Shown piece after piece: positions 38,727 through 48,482 of a stretch of 64,000 bases of DNA. Numbering within the stretch: position 1 is the stretch's first letter; every line of letters begins with the position of its first letter. Source of the stretch: Rhizobiaceae bacterium (GTDB taxonomy: Bacteria; Pseudomonadota; Alphaproteobacteria; Rhizobiales; Rhizobiaceae). The notes beneath the pieces are model-generated. The model did no database searches, was not told the DNA's origin, and was given only the letters and a program-made list of their open reading frames with translations. The position numbers were made by a program, and so were the translations under genes. The stretch spans positions 1,736,001 through 1,800,000 of the forward strand of contig JAMLJB010000001.1 in the NCBI GenBank assembly GCA_023953835.1. Direction: 5' to 3'.

Positions 38727-40553
38727 TCAGGCGGCGCCCGCAAGTTTGGTCTTTTCGAACCGCTTGCGCTCATGCGGATCGAGATAGAGCTTGCGAAGCC
38801 GTATGGACTTCGGCGTCACCTCGACAAGTTCATCGTCCTGAATCCATGCAAGCGCGCGCTCAAGCGTCATGCGGACGGGCGGGGTGAGCTTCACCGCTTC
38901 ATCCTTGCCGGCAGCGCGGATATTGGTGAGCTTCTTGCCCTTGAGGACGTTCACCTCGAGGTCGTTGTCGCGGGTATGGATCCCGACGATCATGCCGGCA
39001 TAGACCTTGACGCCCGCGTCGATCACCATTGGCCCGCGATCTTCCAGGTTCCACAGCGCGTAGGCCACGGCCTCGCCCGGCTCGTTGGCGATGAGCACCC
39101 CGTTCACACGACCGGGAATCTCGCCCTTGAACGGCTCGTAGGAATGGAACAGCCGGTTCATAACGGCGGTGCCGCGCGTGTCGGTCAGAAGCTCCGACTG
39201 GTAGCCGATCAGGCCGCGCGTCGGCGCGTGAAAAACCAGCCTCTGGCGGTTGCCGCCAGAAGGCTTCAGCTCGACCATGTCGGCCTTGCGCTCCGACATT
39301 TTCTGGACGACGATTCCCGCATGCTCTTCGTCAACGTCGATCACCACTTCCTCGATCGGTTCGAGGAGGCGCCCATGCTCGTCCTTCTGCATGACGACGC
39401 GGGGACGCGAAACGGCAAGCTCAAAACCCTCGCGGCGCATGGTCTCGATGAGAACGGCAAGCTGCAATTCGCCGCGTCCCGACACATAGAATGAATCCTT
39501 GTCAGCCGATTCCTCGATGCGCAGCGCGACATTGCCTTCGGCCTCGCGCAGCAGGCGGTCGCGGATCACGCGACTCGTAACCTTGTCGCCCTCGGTGCCT
39601 GCCAGCGGCGAGTCGTTGACGAGGAAGGACATGGTGACGGTCGGCGGATCGATGGGCTGCGCGGCGAGCGGTTCGCTGAACGCAGGGTCGCAGAACGTGT
39701 CCGCGACGGTGCCTTTCGAAAGTCCCGCGATCGCGACGATGTCGCCGGCCTGCGCTTCCTCGATGGGCTGCCGTTCAAGGCCACGAAAGGCGAGTATCTT
39801 CGACACACGCCCGTTTTCCAGCAACGAACCGTCGTGATGCAGGACCTTTACCGCCTGGTTGGGCTTGAGCGATCCGCTCTCGATGCGGCCGGTGATGATG
39901 CGCCCGAGGAACGGATTGGCCTCGAGGATCGTTCCGATCATGCGGAACGGCCCGGTTCCGACATTGGGTTCGGGAACATGTTTGAGAACGAGATCGAAAA
40001 GCGGACCCAATCCCTGGTCCTTCGGTCCCTCGGGCTTTTCGGCCATCCAGCCGTCACGGCCCGAACCATAGAGGATCGGGAAATCGAGCTGGTCGTCGGT
40101 AGCGTCAAGCGCGGCGAACAGGTCGAACACATCGTTGATGACCTCGACCTCGCGAGCGTCGGGGCGGTCGATCTTGTTGATCGCCACGATGGGGCGCAGG
40201 CCCACCTTGAGTGCCTTGCCCACCACGAACTTGGTTTGCGGCATCGGGCCTTCGGCGGCGTCCACCAGCACGATGGCTCCATCGACCATGTTCAGGATGC
40301 GCTCGACCTCGCCGCCGAAATCGGCGTGGCCCGGCGTATCGACGATGTTGATGCGCGTGTCCTTCCACACCACGGAGGTGGCCTTGGCGAGGATGGTGAT
40401 GCCGCGCTCTTTTTCAAGATCGTTGGAATCCATCGCGCGTTCGGCGACCCGCTGATTGTCACGCACCGCGCCGGACTGTTTCAAAAGGGCGTCCACGAGC
40501 GTCGTTTTGCCATGATCGACGTGCGCGATGATCGCGATATTGCGAAGTTTCAT
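38727..40553 (-). CDS. typA: Translational GTPase TypA/BipA
   Basis: 608 residues. A ribosome-binding GTPase needed for 50S assembly and stress or cold growth. G motifs: [15 protein letters not shown] (G1), [14 protein letters not shown] (G3) and [10 protein letters not shown] (G4). The C-terminal region [20 protein letters not shown] is the TypA/EF-G-like domain V signature. ATG 40553 gives the family start [15 protein letters not shown]. Divergent from the adenylate cyclase gene with 181 bases between. Confidence 0.97.
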   Translation of the reverse strand: MKLRNIAIIAHVDHGKTTLVDALLKQSGAVRDNQRVAERAMDSNDLEKERGITILAKATSVVWKDTRINIVDTPGHADFGGEVERILNMVDGAIVLVDAAEGPMPQTKFVVGKALKVGLRPIVAINKIDRPDAREVEVINDVFDLFAALDATDDQLDFPILYGSGRDGWMAEKPEGPKDQGLGPLFDLVLKHVPEPNVGTGPFRMIGTILEANPFLGRIITGRIESGSLKPNQAVKVLHHDGSLLENGRVSKILAFRGLERQPIEEAQAGDIVAIAGLSKGTVADTFCDPAFSEPLAAQPIDPPTVTMSFLVNDSPLAGTEGDKVTSRVIRDRLLREAEGNVALRIEESADKDSFYVSGRGELQLAVLIETMRREGFELAVSRPRVVMQKDEHGRLLEPIEEVVIDVDEEHAGIVVQKMSERKADMVELKPSGGNRQRLVFHAPTRGLIGYQSELLTDTRGTAVMNRLFHSYEPFKGEIPGRVNGVLIANEPGEAVAYALWNLEDRGPMVIDAGVKVYAGMIVGIHTRDNDLEVNVLKGKKLTNIRAAGKDEAVKLTPPVRMTLERALAWIQDDELVEVTPKSIRLRKLYLDPHERKRFEKTKLAGAA

Positions 40554-40734
40554 AATGGGTTCTCGGGATGAATCGGGAGCATCCGTCGGTGCGAATGCCG
40601 AGTTTGCCGCGCTCATACAGGTTTTTTCGCAGTTGCGAAAGGGGCCTTCGGCATTGCTGCTATGCAAAGGCGCCGGAATGGGCGTTGCTGGCGCTCAAGG
40701 AGCCTGACACATTGGATATCGATCAGGATTCGGC

Positions 40735-42453
40735 ATGAACCGCGTAGCCCGTGCTCCGATAAGAGGAAGGTTGGACCGCCGGCTGCGGAACATGAGGCTA
40801 TATTCGGGCCTCGTGCTGTTCAGCTTCGTGTCGATGCATTTCGCCAACCACATGCTGGCGCTGGTGTCGTTCGATCTGGCGGAAAAGGTTCGCCCCTGGT
40901 TCCTGCTGCTGTGGCGCAATCCGGTGGGAACGATCCTGCTCTACAGCGCGCTGCTCACGCATGTCGGTCTCGCGCTCTTTGCCCTCTATCGCAGGCGAAC
41001 GCTGGTCATGCCGTTTCGCGAGGCGTGCCAGGTGACGCTCGGTCTGCTCATTCCATTGCTGATTGCGGAACATGTGATCGGCACGAGGCTGAACGAGGCG
41101 CTGACCGGCGTTCCCGACACCTATCGCTATGTGGCTTACTCGCTCTGGGTCGCTTCGCCCACAGCCGGCATGCGCCAGATCTTCGCGGTGTTCGCGGTCT
41201 GGGTCCATGCGTGCCTCGGCCTCTATTTCTGGCAGCGCCAGAAGCCATGGTTCGAGCGCGCGGGGGCGCCGCTGCTTGTGGTGGCGGCACTCGTTCCCGT
41301 GTTGACAACGCTCGCCTTCGTCACCGCCGGACGCTCCGTTGCCGACCTCGGTCTCGGCCTGCCCGCGCCCGACGAGCAGCGGATCATGGCCGCGGGCATC
41401 GTCAAGGAGCGGGCGGTCGCCGCGATCTATTCGGTCTATGGGCTCGCACTGGTCACCCTGCTTGCGTTGCGCTTCGTCCGCTCTCTCAGCGAACGAAGCA
41501 ACATGATCGAAATACGCTATCCGGACGGCAAGGTCTCACGGGTTCCACGCGGCTACAGCGTGCTCGAAGCCAGCAGGCTGGCGGGCATCCCGCATCATTC
41601 GGTGTGCGGCGGGCGCGGCAGATGCTCCACCTGCCGGGTCGTCGTGCTGGATCATCTGGCCGAGCAGCCGTCGCCCGAAGCCGTGGAGGCCGCGACGCTG
41701 GAGCGGATCAACGCTCCGCCCGACGTGCGGCTCGCCTGCCAGTTGCGCCCGGTGACCGACATCAAGGTTGCGCCGGTGCTCGCCACGGAAGAGAGCGTTC
41801 ACGCGGAAATCGTGCGCGCCACGCCTGCACCCGGACGGGAGCGCGAAGTCGCGGTGCTGTTTTGCGACATACGCGATTTCACCCGTATCACCAGCCGCAG
41901 CCTGCCTTTCGACACCGTGTTCATGCTCAACCGATATTTCGCGATTGTGGGCAGGGCGGTGGAGGCAGAAGGCGGGCGGCTGGACAAGTTCATCGGTGAT
42001 GGCGCGATGGCCATATTCGGGCTCGAAACGGGTCCCGACATTGCCTGTCGACAGGCGCTCGCGGCAGCAAAATCCATTCTGGAAGGACTCGATCAGGTCA
42101 GCCGCGAGCTTGAGCAGGACCTTGCCGAACCGCTGAGGGTCGCCATCGGCATTCATTCCGGCCCGGCGATCGCGGGCACGATGGGCTACGGCCGCACGAC
42201 CAACGTGACGGTCATCGGCGAGACGGTGAATGTGGCAAGCCGGCTGGAATCGCTTGCCAAGGAAATGGATGCCGCGATTGTCATATCGCGGCACGCCGCC
42301 GAACAGTCGAGGCTGGAACTGAAAGGCTATTCCTTTCAGCAGGTAGAGATTCGCGGCATGCCGACGCCGCTCGAAGTCTGCGTCATCGGGCCAATGGCCG
42401 CGCGCAGGATGGATACAGCGCGCATCTCCCCTGCCGCAGCCGTCTCGGCCTGA
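40735..42453 (+). CDS. cyaC: Membrane adenylate cyclase with tetra-His anchor and [2Fe-2S] domain (CyaC-like)
   Basis: 572 residues in three parts. Residues 1-245 have six membrane helices with His35/His39, His76, His113 and His158, a histidine set like diheme-B succinate-quinone oxidoreductase anchors. Residues 256-345 are a ferredoxin-like domain with Cys291, Cys297, Cys300 and Cys335 (CGGRGRCSTC...C), typical of [2Fe-2S]. Residues 370-550 are a class III cyclase: metal Asp378 and Asp422, base-selecting Lys418, transition-state Asn499 and Arg503. Sinorhizobium CyaC, with a quinone-responsive diheme anchor, is the known relative. The likely job is making cAMP in response to the quinone pool. 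Confidence 0.9.
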   Translation: MNRVARAPIRGRLDRRLRNMRLYSGLVLFSFVSMHFANHMLALVSFDLAEKVRPWFLLLWRNPVGTILLYSALLTHVGLALFALYRRRTLVMPFREACQVTLGLLIPLLIAEHVIGTRLNEALTGVPDTYRYVAYSLWVASPTAGMRQIFAVFAVWVHACLGLYFWQRQKPWFERAGAPLLVVAALVPVLTTLAFVTAGRSVADLGLGLPAPDEQRIMAAGIVKERAVAAIYSVYGLALVTLLALRFVRSLSERSNMIEIRYPDGKVSRVPRGYSVLEASRLAGIPHHSVCGGRGRCSTCRVVVLDHLAEQPSPEAVEAATLERINAPPDVRLACQLRPVTDIKVAPVLATEESVHAEIVRATPAPGREREVAVLFCDIRDFTRITSRSLPFDTVFMLNRYFAIVGRAVEAEGGRLDKFIGDGAMAIFGLETGPDIACRQALAAAKSILEGLDQVSRELEQDLAEPLRVAIGIHSGPAIAGTMGYGRTTNVTVIGETVNVASRLESLAKEMDAAIVISRHAAEQSRLELKGYSFQQVEIRGMPTPLEVCVIGPMAARRMDTARISPAAAVSA

Positions 42454-42456
42454 CCG

Positions 42457-44502
42457 TCATTCCAGGCCGCGCTTCTCCATCATGGCCTGCGCGGTAGGCA
42501 TCTTGCCCCTGAACGCGATGTAAAGCTCCTCCGGGTCTCGGGAACCGCCCGCTGAATAGATGAAGGTCTTGAGCTTTTCGGCCATTTCGGGGTTGAACGG
42601 GTCGCCGGTCTCCTCGAACGCGGAGAACGCATCGGCGTCGAGCACTTCCGACCACATGTAGGAGTAGTAGCCCGACGAATAGCCGTCGCCTGCGAAAACG
42701 TGCTGGAAATGCGGCGTGCGGTGTCGCATGGGAACGGCGTCCGGCTTCTGCAGTCTTTGCAGCGTCTGTGCCTCGAAGGCGAGCGGATCGGCCGGTGCGT
42801 TCGGCTCGGCGTGGTAGGCCATGTCGACCAGCGCGGAGGCCGCGAACTCGACCGTGTTGAACCCGGCGCCGAATGTCCTGGCGGCCAGCAGCTTGTCGAG
42901 CAGCGACTTCGGCATCGGCTCGCCGGTCTTCGCATGCAGCGCATATTTTTCGAGCACTTCGGGCACGGTCAGCCAGTGCTCGTAGAGTTGCGAGGGAAGC
43001 TCCACGAAATCGCGGCTGACGGAGGTGCCCGAAACCGATGGCCATGTGACATCGGTCAGCATGCCGTGCAGGGCGTGGCCGAACTCATGAAACAGCGTGC
43101 GCGCCTCGTCGAGCGAAAGCAAAGCCGGTTCGCCTGCCGGCGGCTTGGCGAGGTTCATGACGTTGTAGATGATCGGCGACGATCCCTCTCCGAGTCTGTA
43201 GCCGGACTGGAGCGCGCTCATCCATGCGCCGGAACGCTTGGAAGGCCGGTTGAAATAGTCGGCGAGGAAAATCGCGAGCGGATTGCCGGATTTGTCCAGC
43301 ACGCGGAACACCCGCACGTCCGGATGCCAGGCGCTTGCCCCCTCGATTGGCGCGATGCTGATGCCGAACAGGCGGGCGGCGACATCGAAACAGGCTGCGA
43401 TGATGTTGTCCAGTTGCAGGTAAGGCTTCAACTCCGCTTCGTCGAAGGCGAATGTCTCGGCGCGCAGCTTTTCCTGATAATAGCGCCAGTCCCAGCCCGC
43501 GATCTTCTCATTGCTGCCGGAGGCTGCCGCGAGGCGCTGAAGCTCGATCTCGTCGGCCGCCGCCTTGGCGCGCGCCTTGTCCCAGACGGGTTCGAGCAGG
43601 TCGAGCACGGCCTTGGGTGTCTTTGCCATGGTGTTGTCGAGCTTGAGCGCGGCAAAGCTCTCATATCCGAGAAGCTTTGCCTTTTCCGCGCGGAGTGCGA
43701 GCGTCTTTTGCACCACTTCCCCATTGTCCGTCGCGCCACCCGTCTGGCCGCGCATGATGAAGGCGCTGAACGCTTTCTCGCGAAGGTCGCGGCGATCCGA
43801 GAAGGCCATGAACGGCTCGTAGATGGAGCGCGAGAGGGTGATCGCATATTGGCCCTTGGCGTCGCGCGTGTCGGCCGCCTCGGCCATGGCGCTCCTGAGG
43901 AAATCCGGCAGGCCGGAAAGGTCCTTTTCATCGAGTAGCAAATACCATTGCTTCTCGTCGGCCAGCACGTTCTGTCCGAAGCGTGCGCCGAGTCCCGCCA
44001 GTTCCTCGTTGATGGAGGCCAGCCGCTTCTTTCCCTCGGGGTCGAGCTTCGCACCTGTTCGCACGAAATTCTTCCAGGTGCGCTCCAGAACGCGCAGCGT
44101 CTCCGCGTCCAGCTTCAGGCTCTCGCGCCGTTGGTACAGGTCGTCTATGCGCGAGAAAAGCCGCTCGTTCATCGAGATCGCGGAATAGTGACGCGCCATT
44201 TTCGGGGCGATCTCGCGTTCGAGCGACTGGATCGTGTCGTTGGTGTGTGCGCCCGCGCGACACCAGAAAATGGAAGATACGCGGTGCAACGCGTCGCCGC
44301 CGAGTTCGAGCGCCTTGAGCGTGTTCTCGATGCTTGCGGGTTCAGGGTTGGCGGCAATTGCCTCGATTTCCCCTTCATGTGCCTTCATGGCGCTGTCGAG
44401 CACGCCTGCGAAATCCCGGTCCTCGATGCGTGAGAAGTCCGGCAGGCCGGAGGGGCCGGTCCAATGCGTCAAAGGATGTTCTGTAAGGGAAATCTCTATC
44501 AT
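42457..44502 (-). CDS. M3-family oligopeptidase (PrlC/Dcp type)
   Basis: 681 residues. A cytoplasmic zinc metallopeptidase that trims peptides. The zinc motif HEFGH is at 472-476 (LFHEFGHALHGML), with the third Glu in the helix after it. FFLADYFNRPSKRSGAWMS and the C-terminal GYSSGYYSYMWSEVLD are M3 landmarks. It could be oligopeptidase A or dipeptidyl carboxypeptidase; length fits both. ATG 44502 (MIEISLTEHPLTHW) is a better start than upstream ones. Stop lies 3 bases from the cyclase stop on the other strand. Confidence 0.93.
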   Translation of the reverse strand: MIEISLTEHPLTHWTGPSGLPDFSRIEDRDFAGVLDSAMKAHEGEIEAIAANPEPASIENTLKALELGGDALHRVSSIFWCRAGAHTNDTIQSLEREIAPKMARHYSAISMNERLFSRIDDLYQRRESLKLDAETLRVLERTWKNFVRTGAKLDPEGKKRLASINEELAGLGARFGQNVLADEKQWYLLLDEKDLSGLPDFLRSAMAEAADTRDAKGQYAITLSRSIYEPFMAFSDRRDLREKAFSAFIMRGQTGGATDNGEVVQKTLALRAEKAKLLGYESFAALKLDNTMAKTPKAVLDLLEPVWDKARAKAAADEIELQRLAAASGSNEKIAGWDWRYYQEKLRAETFAFDEAELKPYLQLDNIIAACFDVAARLFGISIAPIEGASAWHPDVRVFRVLDKSGNPLAIFLADYFNRPSKRSGAWMSALQSGYRLGEGSSPIIYNVMNLAKPPAGEPALLSLDEARTLFHEFGHALHGMLTDVTWPSVSGTSVSRDFVELPSQLYEHWLTVPEVLEKYALHAKTGEPMPKSLLDKLLAARTFGAGFNTVEFAASALVDMAYHAEPNAPADPLAFEAQTLQRLQKPDAVPMRHRTPHFQHVFAGDGYSSGYYSYMWSEVLDADAFSAFEETGDPFNPEMAEKLKTFIYSAGGSRDPEELYIAFRGKMPTAQAMMEKRGLE

Positions 44503-44600
44503 GCCATGATCCTGTCGAATGTGCGCCTTCGATGTAGGTCCCATCCTCTGTCGGCGCAACGGTCTTGACTGTCCCGTCCAACCATGTGCTGACAAAACCC

Positions 44601-45806
44601 ATGGACATCCAACAGCCGCAACGGCCACTGATGAGCGAGCGCCGCGTCGGTATCATCGGCGCGTGTCTGGCCATGATCGGTCCATTCTCAATGTCGGTCT
44701 ACACACCCGCCATGCCGGAGATCGTGCACGCTTTCGGCACCACCGAAGAAGCGGTCAAGATGTCGCTCTCGCTCTATTTCGCGGGCTTTGCGTTCGCGCA
44801 ACTGGTCACGGGGCCGCTGTCGGACGGGCTGGGACGCAGGCCGGTAACTATCGCCTTCATGGCGATCTACACGATGGCCAGCCTCGCCGCCCTGTTTGCC
44901 CCCGGCATCGGCGTGCTGATCGCTGCGCGGTTCGTGCAGGGCATCGGCGCCGCCGCCGGCATCGCCATGTCCCGCGCCATCGTCCGCGATCTGTTCAACC
45001 ACGACCAGGCGGCCCGCATCATGAACCTGATCGCGACGATCCTCGCCATCGGGCCCGCGCTTGCGCCGACCATTGGGGGGCTGACCATGAAGTTCTTCGG
45101 TTGGCACGCGATCTTTTTCGTCATGGCGGTTGCGGGCGGGGCGCTGGTGCTCATGACGATCTTCGGCATTCGCGAAACCGTCGAGCGAGATCTTGGCCGC
45201 ATCTCGCCGCGCGCGCTTCTTGCAAGCTATGCCAGTCTGCTGAAAAGCCCCTATTTCATGACCGCCAGCCTGACAAACGCCGGCGCCACGGGCGCGATCT
45301 ATGCGCTTGCCACGATGCTGCCCTTCGTGATGATGAACCGGGTCGGGTTGACGCCCACCCAATTCGGTCTGGCGATGCTGATGCAGTCAGGCAGCTTCAT
45401 CGTCGGTTCGCTTACGCTGCGCTGGCTGATGCGGCGATGGTCGCCTGCCGCGCTTGTGCCGTTGGGACTGACGCTTGTCGGGCTGGCGAGCATCGCTTTC
45501 GTCACCCTGCCACGCATCTGGCCGCCGAGCTTCGCTACCGTCATGGTGCCGCTCGCCTTCTACGCCTTTGGCGTGGCCTTCATCGTTTCGGTCATGACAA
45601 TGGCGGCGATGGCTCCGTTCGGACGCAATGCAGGGGCGGCGTCGGCGCTGCTCGGTTTCATGCAGATGGGGACCGGGCTGGCTGGCGGATCGCTCGCCGC
45701 GTTGATCGGCGATGCAGTCGTGGCGCTCGCAACGGTTGTGCCGCTGCTGGGGTTCATCGCAATCGTTTCGTGGCTCGTCTGGCGGCGGCTACCGATGCCC
45801 TCGTGA
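44601..45806 (+). CDS. Bcr/CflA-family MFS drug exporter
   Basis: 401 residues with 12 membrane helices. The Bcr/CflA signature is visible: YTPAMPEIVHAFGTTEEAVKMSLSLYFAG in pieces, GPLSDGLGRRPV (MFS motif A) and FVQGIGAAAGIAMSRAIVRD. Substrates of such pumps are small drugs or dipeptides. The start is uncertain: ATG 44601 and ATG 44631 (MSERRVGIIG) are both possible. Divergent from the M3 peptidase. Confidence 0.88.
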   Translation: MDIQQPQRPLMSERRVGIIGACLAMIGPFSMSVYTPAMPEIVHAFGTTEEAVKMSLSLYFAGFAFAQLVTGPLSDGLGRRPVTIAFMAIYTMASLAALFAPGIGVLIAARFVQGIGAAAGIAMSRAIVRDLFNHDQAARIMNLIATILAIGPALAPTIGGLTMKFFGWHAIFFVMAVAGGALVLMTIFGIRETVERDLGRISPRALLASYASLLKSPYFMTASLTNAGATGAIYALATMLPFVMMNRVGLTPTQFGLAMLMQSGSFIVGSLTLRWLMRRWSPAALVPLGLTLVGLASIAFVTLPRIWPPSFATVMVPLAFYAFGVAFIVSVMTMAAMAPFGRNAGAASALLGFMQMGTGLAGGSLAALIGDAVVALATVVPLLGFIAIVSWLVWRRLPMPS

Positions 45807-45823
45807 GGGATGCCGTCGCGGCG

Positions 45824-46468
45824 TCAATCCAGTTCGGGCCGCTCGAAGTCGCCGGTCTCGCTGTTCATCGCCCACAGCTCGCCGGTCGAGATGTCGAACC
45901 ATGCGCCGTAGAGCGACAAGCGCTCCTTCTGCTCCAATATCTTCACGCAGGGAAAGCTGCGCAGATTGTCCAGCGAATAGCGGATCGATATGCGTTCCAG
46001 CGCCGTCTGGCGTTCGCTCGACGTCATCATCTTGTTGCCTGCCACCGTTTGCGCCGCCGGGCCGACGAGGCTCATCCACTTGCCGATGAAATCGCCGGGT
46101 GACAGCGGCTCGGCGTCCGGCGACAGCGCCGCCTTGATGCCGCCGCAACGACCGTGGCCCATGACGACAATGTTCTTCACCTTCAGGCTCTGCACGGCGA
46201 ATTCCAGTGCCGCGGACGTCGCGTGGAACTCGCCGTCCGGTGCATAGGGCGGAACGAGGTTTGCGACGTTTCGCACGACGAACAGTTCGCCGGGTCCGGA
46301 ATTGAAGATGACTTCGGGAGCCGAACGCGAGTCGCAGCACGCGATCACCATGGTTTCAGGCGCCTGCCCCTCGCGCGCCAGCGAGCGATAGGAGTCACGC
46401 TCGCCGGGATACCGGCTGGACATGAAGGTGCGGTAGCCGCTGAGCAGGTGTTCCGGAAGATGTGCCAT
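45824..46468 (-). CDS. Beta-carbonic anhydrase
   Basis: 214 residues. It interconverts CO2 and bicarbonate. Zinc ligands: Cys44, His105 and Cys108 (HGRCGG), with the Asp46-Arg48 dyad of CxDSR (ACCDSRSAPE). The second cysteine at 45 is an extra. A strong ribosome site (AGGAGAAAAAG in the mRNA) precedes ATG 46468. The C-terminal LYGAWFDISTGELW is characteristic. The enzyme may be essential for growth in air. Confidence 0.95.
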   Translation of the reverse strand: MAHLPEHLLSGYRTFMSSRYPGERDSYRSLAREGQAPETMVIACCDSRSAPEVIFNSGPGELFVVRNVANLVPPYAPDGEFHATSAALEFAVQSLKVKNIVVMGHGRCGGIKAALSPDAEPLSPGDFIGKWMSLVGPAAQTVAGNKMMTSSERQTALERISIRYSLDNLRSFPCVKILEQKERLSLYGAWFDISTGELWAMNSETGDFERPELD

Positions 46469-46533
46469 GCTTTTTCTCCTAGAGAATTTGCCGGAGAATG
46501 CAAAAGGGATTTCGGGGTGCTGCGATTGCAGTC

Positions 46534-47430
46534 CTATGCGCGCCGATCCTTGCCGGGCAGGGACAGGCGGCGCATCTGCACCATTGCCATCGGATGCGAC
46601 AGGCTTTGCGAATCCGTTTCCAGTTGCAGTTCGTCGCCGCCGCGACGTGCGGTGCGCGCCAGAATCTCGAAAACGGAAGCGGTCGTCGTTTGCAGGGCCT
46701 TTTGCAGGTTCTGTCCGCCGAGCAGCCTGGCAAGAAAGACCGCGCCGGTCAGGTCGCCGAGTCCATTCGGCGGGTTCTCGATGATCCGATGCTCCGCAAG
46801 CCATGCTTCCGTTCCTGACAGCAGAAGATTACCGGTAAAGCCCTTCATCATCGCGGGCGCGGATGTGACCAGCATCGTCTGGGGACCAGCTTCGGTGGCG
46901 GCCTCCATGGTCGCGCGCAGTTCCGACAGGTCGCGCCCCGTCATCCATGCCAACTCGTAGCGGTTGGGCGTCGCGATGTCGGCAAGCGGCAGCAGTTCGT
47001 CGCGGATGCGTTCTGCGAGGCCCTGCTTGACATAAAGCCCACCCAGATCGCCCATCACCGGGTCGCAGACATAGAGCGCGTTCGGGTTTTTCTTGCGCAC
47101 GGCGGAGACAAGCGATGCGACTGCGCCGACCTGTCCCTCGTCGCCCAGATAGCCGGACAGCACGCCCGCCACCTCGCCAAGCCAGGGCGAGGATTCGAGG
47201 TCCTTGAGCATCGCCGCGAATTCCGCGTCCGGCGGGACGATTCGGGTGGCGCGCCCGTGGCCGGGATGCCAGGGCAGGATGACGGTCGGGATCGCCCAGA
47301 CCGGGAATCCCAGCGATTCCAGCGCAAAGACGGCGGCGCGGTTGCCCACCGATCCGCGAGCGACATGGCTCGAAATCACGATCACCGTCTTTGCGGACGC
47401 CTGCGTCGGCTCGCTTCCGGGTTGGGACAT
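46534..47430 (-). CDS. pdxY: Pyridoxal kinase PdxY
   Basis: 298 residues. A ribokinase-fold kinase that phosphorylates pyridoxal in vitamin B6 salvage. VIVISSHVARGSVGNRAAVF (GNRAA) and the anion-hole segment PPNGLGDLTGAVFLARLL are family marks; the GxGD Asp is the catalytic base. A C-terminal LELETDSQSLSHPMAMV region is usual. ATG 47430 is the family start. The small membrane-protein gene lies 5 bases upstream on the same strand. Confidence 0.93.
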   Translation of the reverse strand: MSQPGSEPTQASAKTVIVISSHVARGSVGNRAAVFALESLGFPVWAIPTVILPWHPGHGRATRIVPPDAEFAAMLKDLESSPWLGEVAGVLSGYLGDEGQVGAVASLVSAVRKKNPNALYVCDPVMGDLGGLYVKQGLAERIRDELLPLADIATPNRYELAWMTGRDLSELRATMEAATEAGPQTMLVTSAPAMMKGFTGNLLLSGTEAWLAEHRIIENPPNGLGDLTGAVFLARLLGGQNLQKALQTTTASVFEILARTARRGGDELQLETDSQSLSHPMAMVQMRRLSLPGKDRRA

Positions 47431-47435
47431 GGAAC

Positions 47436-47672
47436 TCAGGCCGAAAGGAGAAATCGAATGAAGAGAATGATGACGACGACTGTCACGACGAAGCCGATGG
47501 CGCGCCCAATGCGCGTTCCCCACGTCTCGATTGCGTCCGACTGGTCGGCGTCCGCGGCGGTCAGATGAGCTTGCAGGCGACCGGCGGCGCGGCCATAGCC
47601 CGATTCCTGCTCGATCTGGCCAATGATGCGCCGCGATTCGGCGAGATCGTCATTTCCTTTGCGCTTTGCCAT
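47436..47672 (-). CDS. Small C-tail-anchored membrane protein
   Basis: 78 residues: a charged, basic-acidic N-terminus (MAKRKGNDDLAESRRIIGQI), an Ala-rich helix and one C-terminal membrane segment (IGFVVTVVVIILFIRFLLSA). Similar small proteins are found in Rhizobiales next to pdxY. The function is unknown. Confidence 0.8.
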   Translation of the reverse strand: MAKRKGNDDLAESRRIIGQIEQESGYGRAAGRLQAHLTAADADQSDAIETWGTRIGRAIGFVVTVVVIILFIRFLLSA

Positions 47673-47812
47673 GTACTTGCCGACGCTGCTCCTTTTCCCG
47701 ATCGGGACGCCAGCCGTGACGGAATGTCAAGGCTGGCGATCGGTACAGACCGCTTTCCTTGTCCGCCAAACGTGTTAAGCCTTCGCGTGATCCGAATCCT
47801 TGGGGGTTTATC

Positions 47813-48460
47813 ATGTCGATCACCGATTTCCGCGTCCAGCGTCCGCGCTCTATCCTGTCGATCCTGCTGGTCCTGTTGCTTGCGCCGCTTCTGTCGGCCT
47901 GCGGCTACAACACCATCCCGACGGCGGAGGAGAATGCCAAGGCAGCGTGGAGCGAAGTCCTCAACCAGTATCAGCGCCGCGCCGACCTCATTCCCAATCT
48001 CGTCGAAACGGTCAAAGGCTACGCCGCCCACGAGGCGGACACCTTGCAGGCCGTCGTCGAGGCGCGCGCCAAGGCGACGCAGGTGACGGTGAATGCCGAC
48101 AAGCTGACCGATCCCGATGCCTTCCGGCAGTTCCAGGAGAACCAGGCCGGGCTGACGAGCGCGCTCGGTCGTCTGCTCGCGGTCGCGGAGAACTACCCCG
48201 ACCTCAAGGCGAATCAGAACTTCCTCGCGCTTCAGGCCCAGCTTGAAGGAACCGAAAACCGCATCGCGGTGGCCCGCCGCGACTATATCCAGGCCGTTCG
48301 CGCCTTCAACCTGACCCTTTCCACCTTCCCGTCGATGATCTGGGACAAGCTCTGGTTCCACAGGCAGCCGTTCCAGAATTTCACTGTCGAACAGGACAAG
48401 ATGGAAGTGCCGAAGGTCGATTTCGGCACGCAGCCGCAGGCGCAGCCTTCGGGCGGCTGA
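47813..48460 (+). CDS. lemA: LemA-family lipoprotein
   Basis: 215 residues. Residues 1-25 are a lipoprotein signal ending in the lipobox LLSAC, so the protein is anchored at Cys. The LemA fold is long helices: YNTIPTAEENAKAAWSEVLNQYQRRADLIPNLVETVKGYA, a family signature. LemA genes are almost always followed by TPM-domain genes, as here. Start ATG 47813 has a GGGGG site upstream. The function is unclear, probably in membrane or envelope quality. Confidence 0.93.
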   Translation: MSITDFRVQRPRSILSILLVLLLAPLLSACGYNTIPTAEENAKAAWSEVLNQYQRRADLIPNLVETVKGYAAHEADTLQAVVEARAKATQVTVNADKLTDPDAFRQFQENQAGLTSALGRLLAVAENYPDLKANQNFLALQAQLEGTENRIAVARRDYIQAVRAFNLTLSTFPSMIWDKLWFHRQPFQNFTVEQDKMEVPKVDFGTQPQAQPSGG

Positions 48461-48482
48461 CCCGCGTCGGCCGAGACACGGA

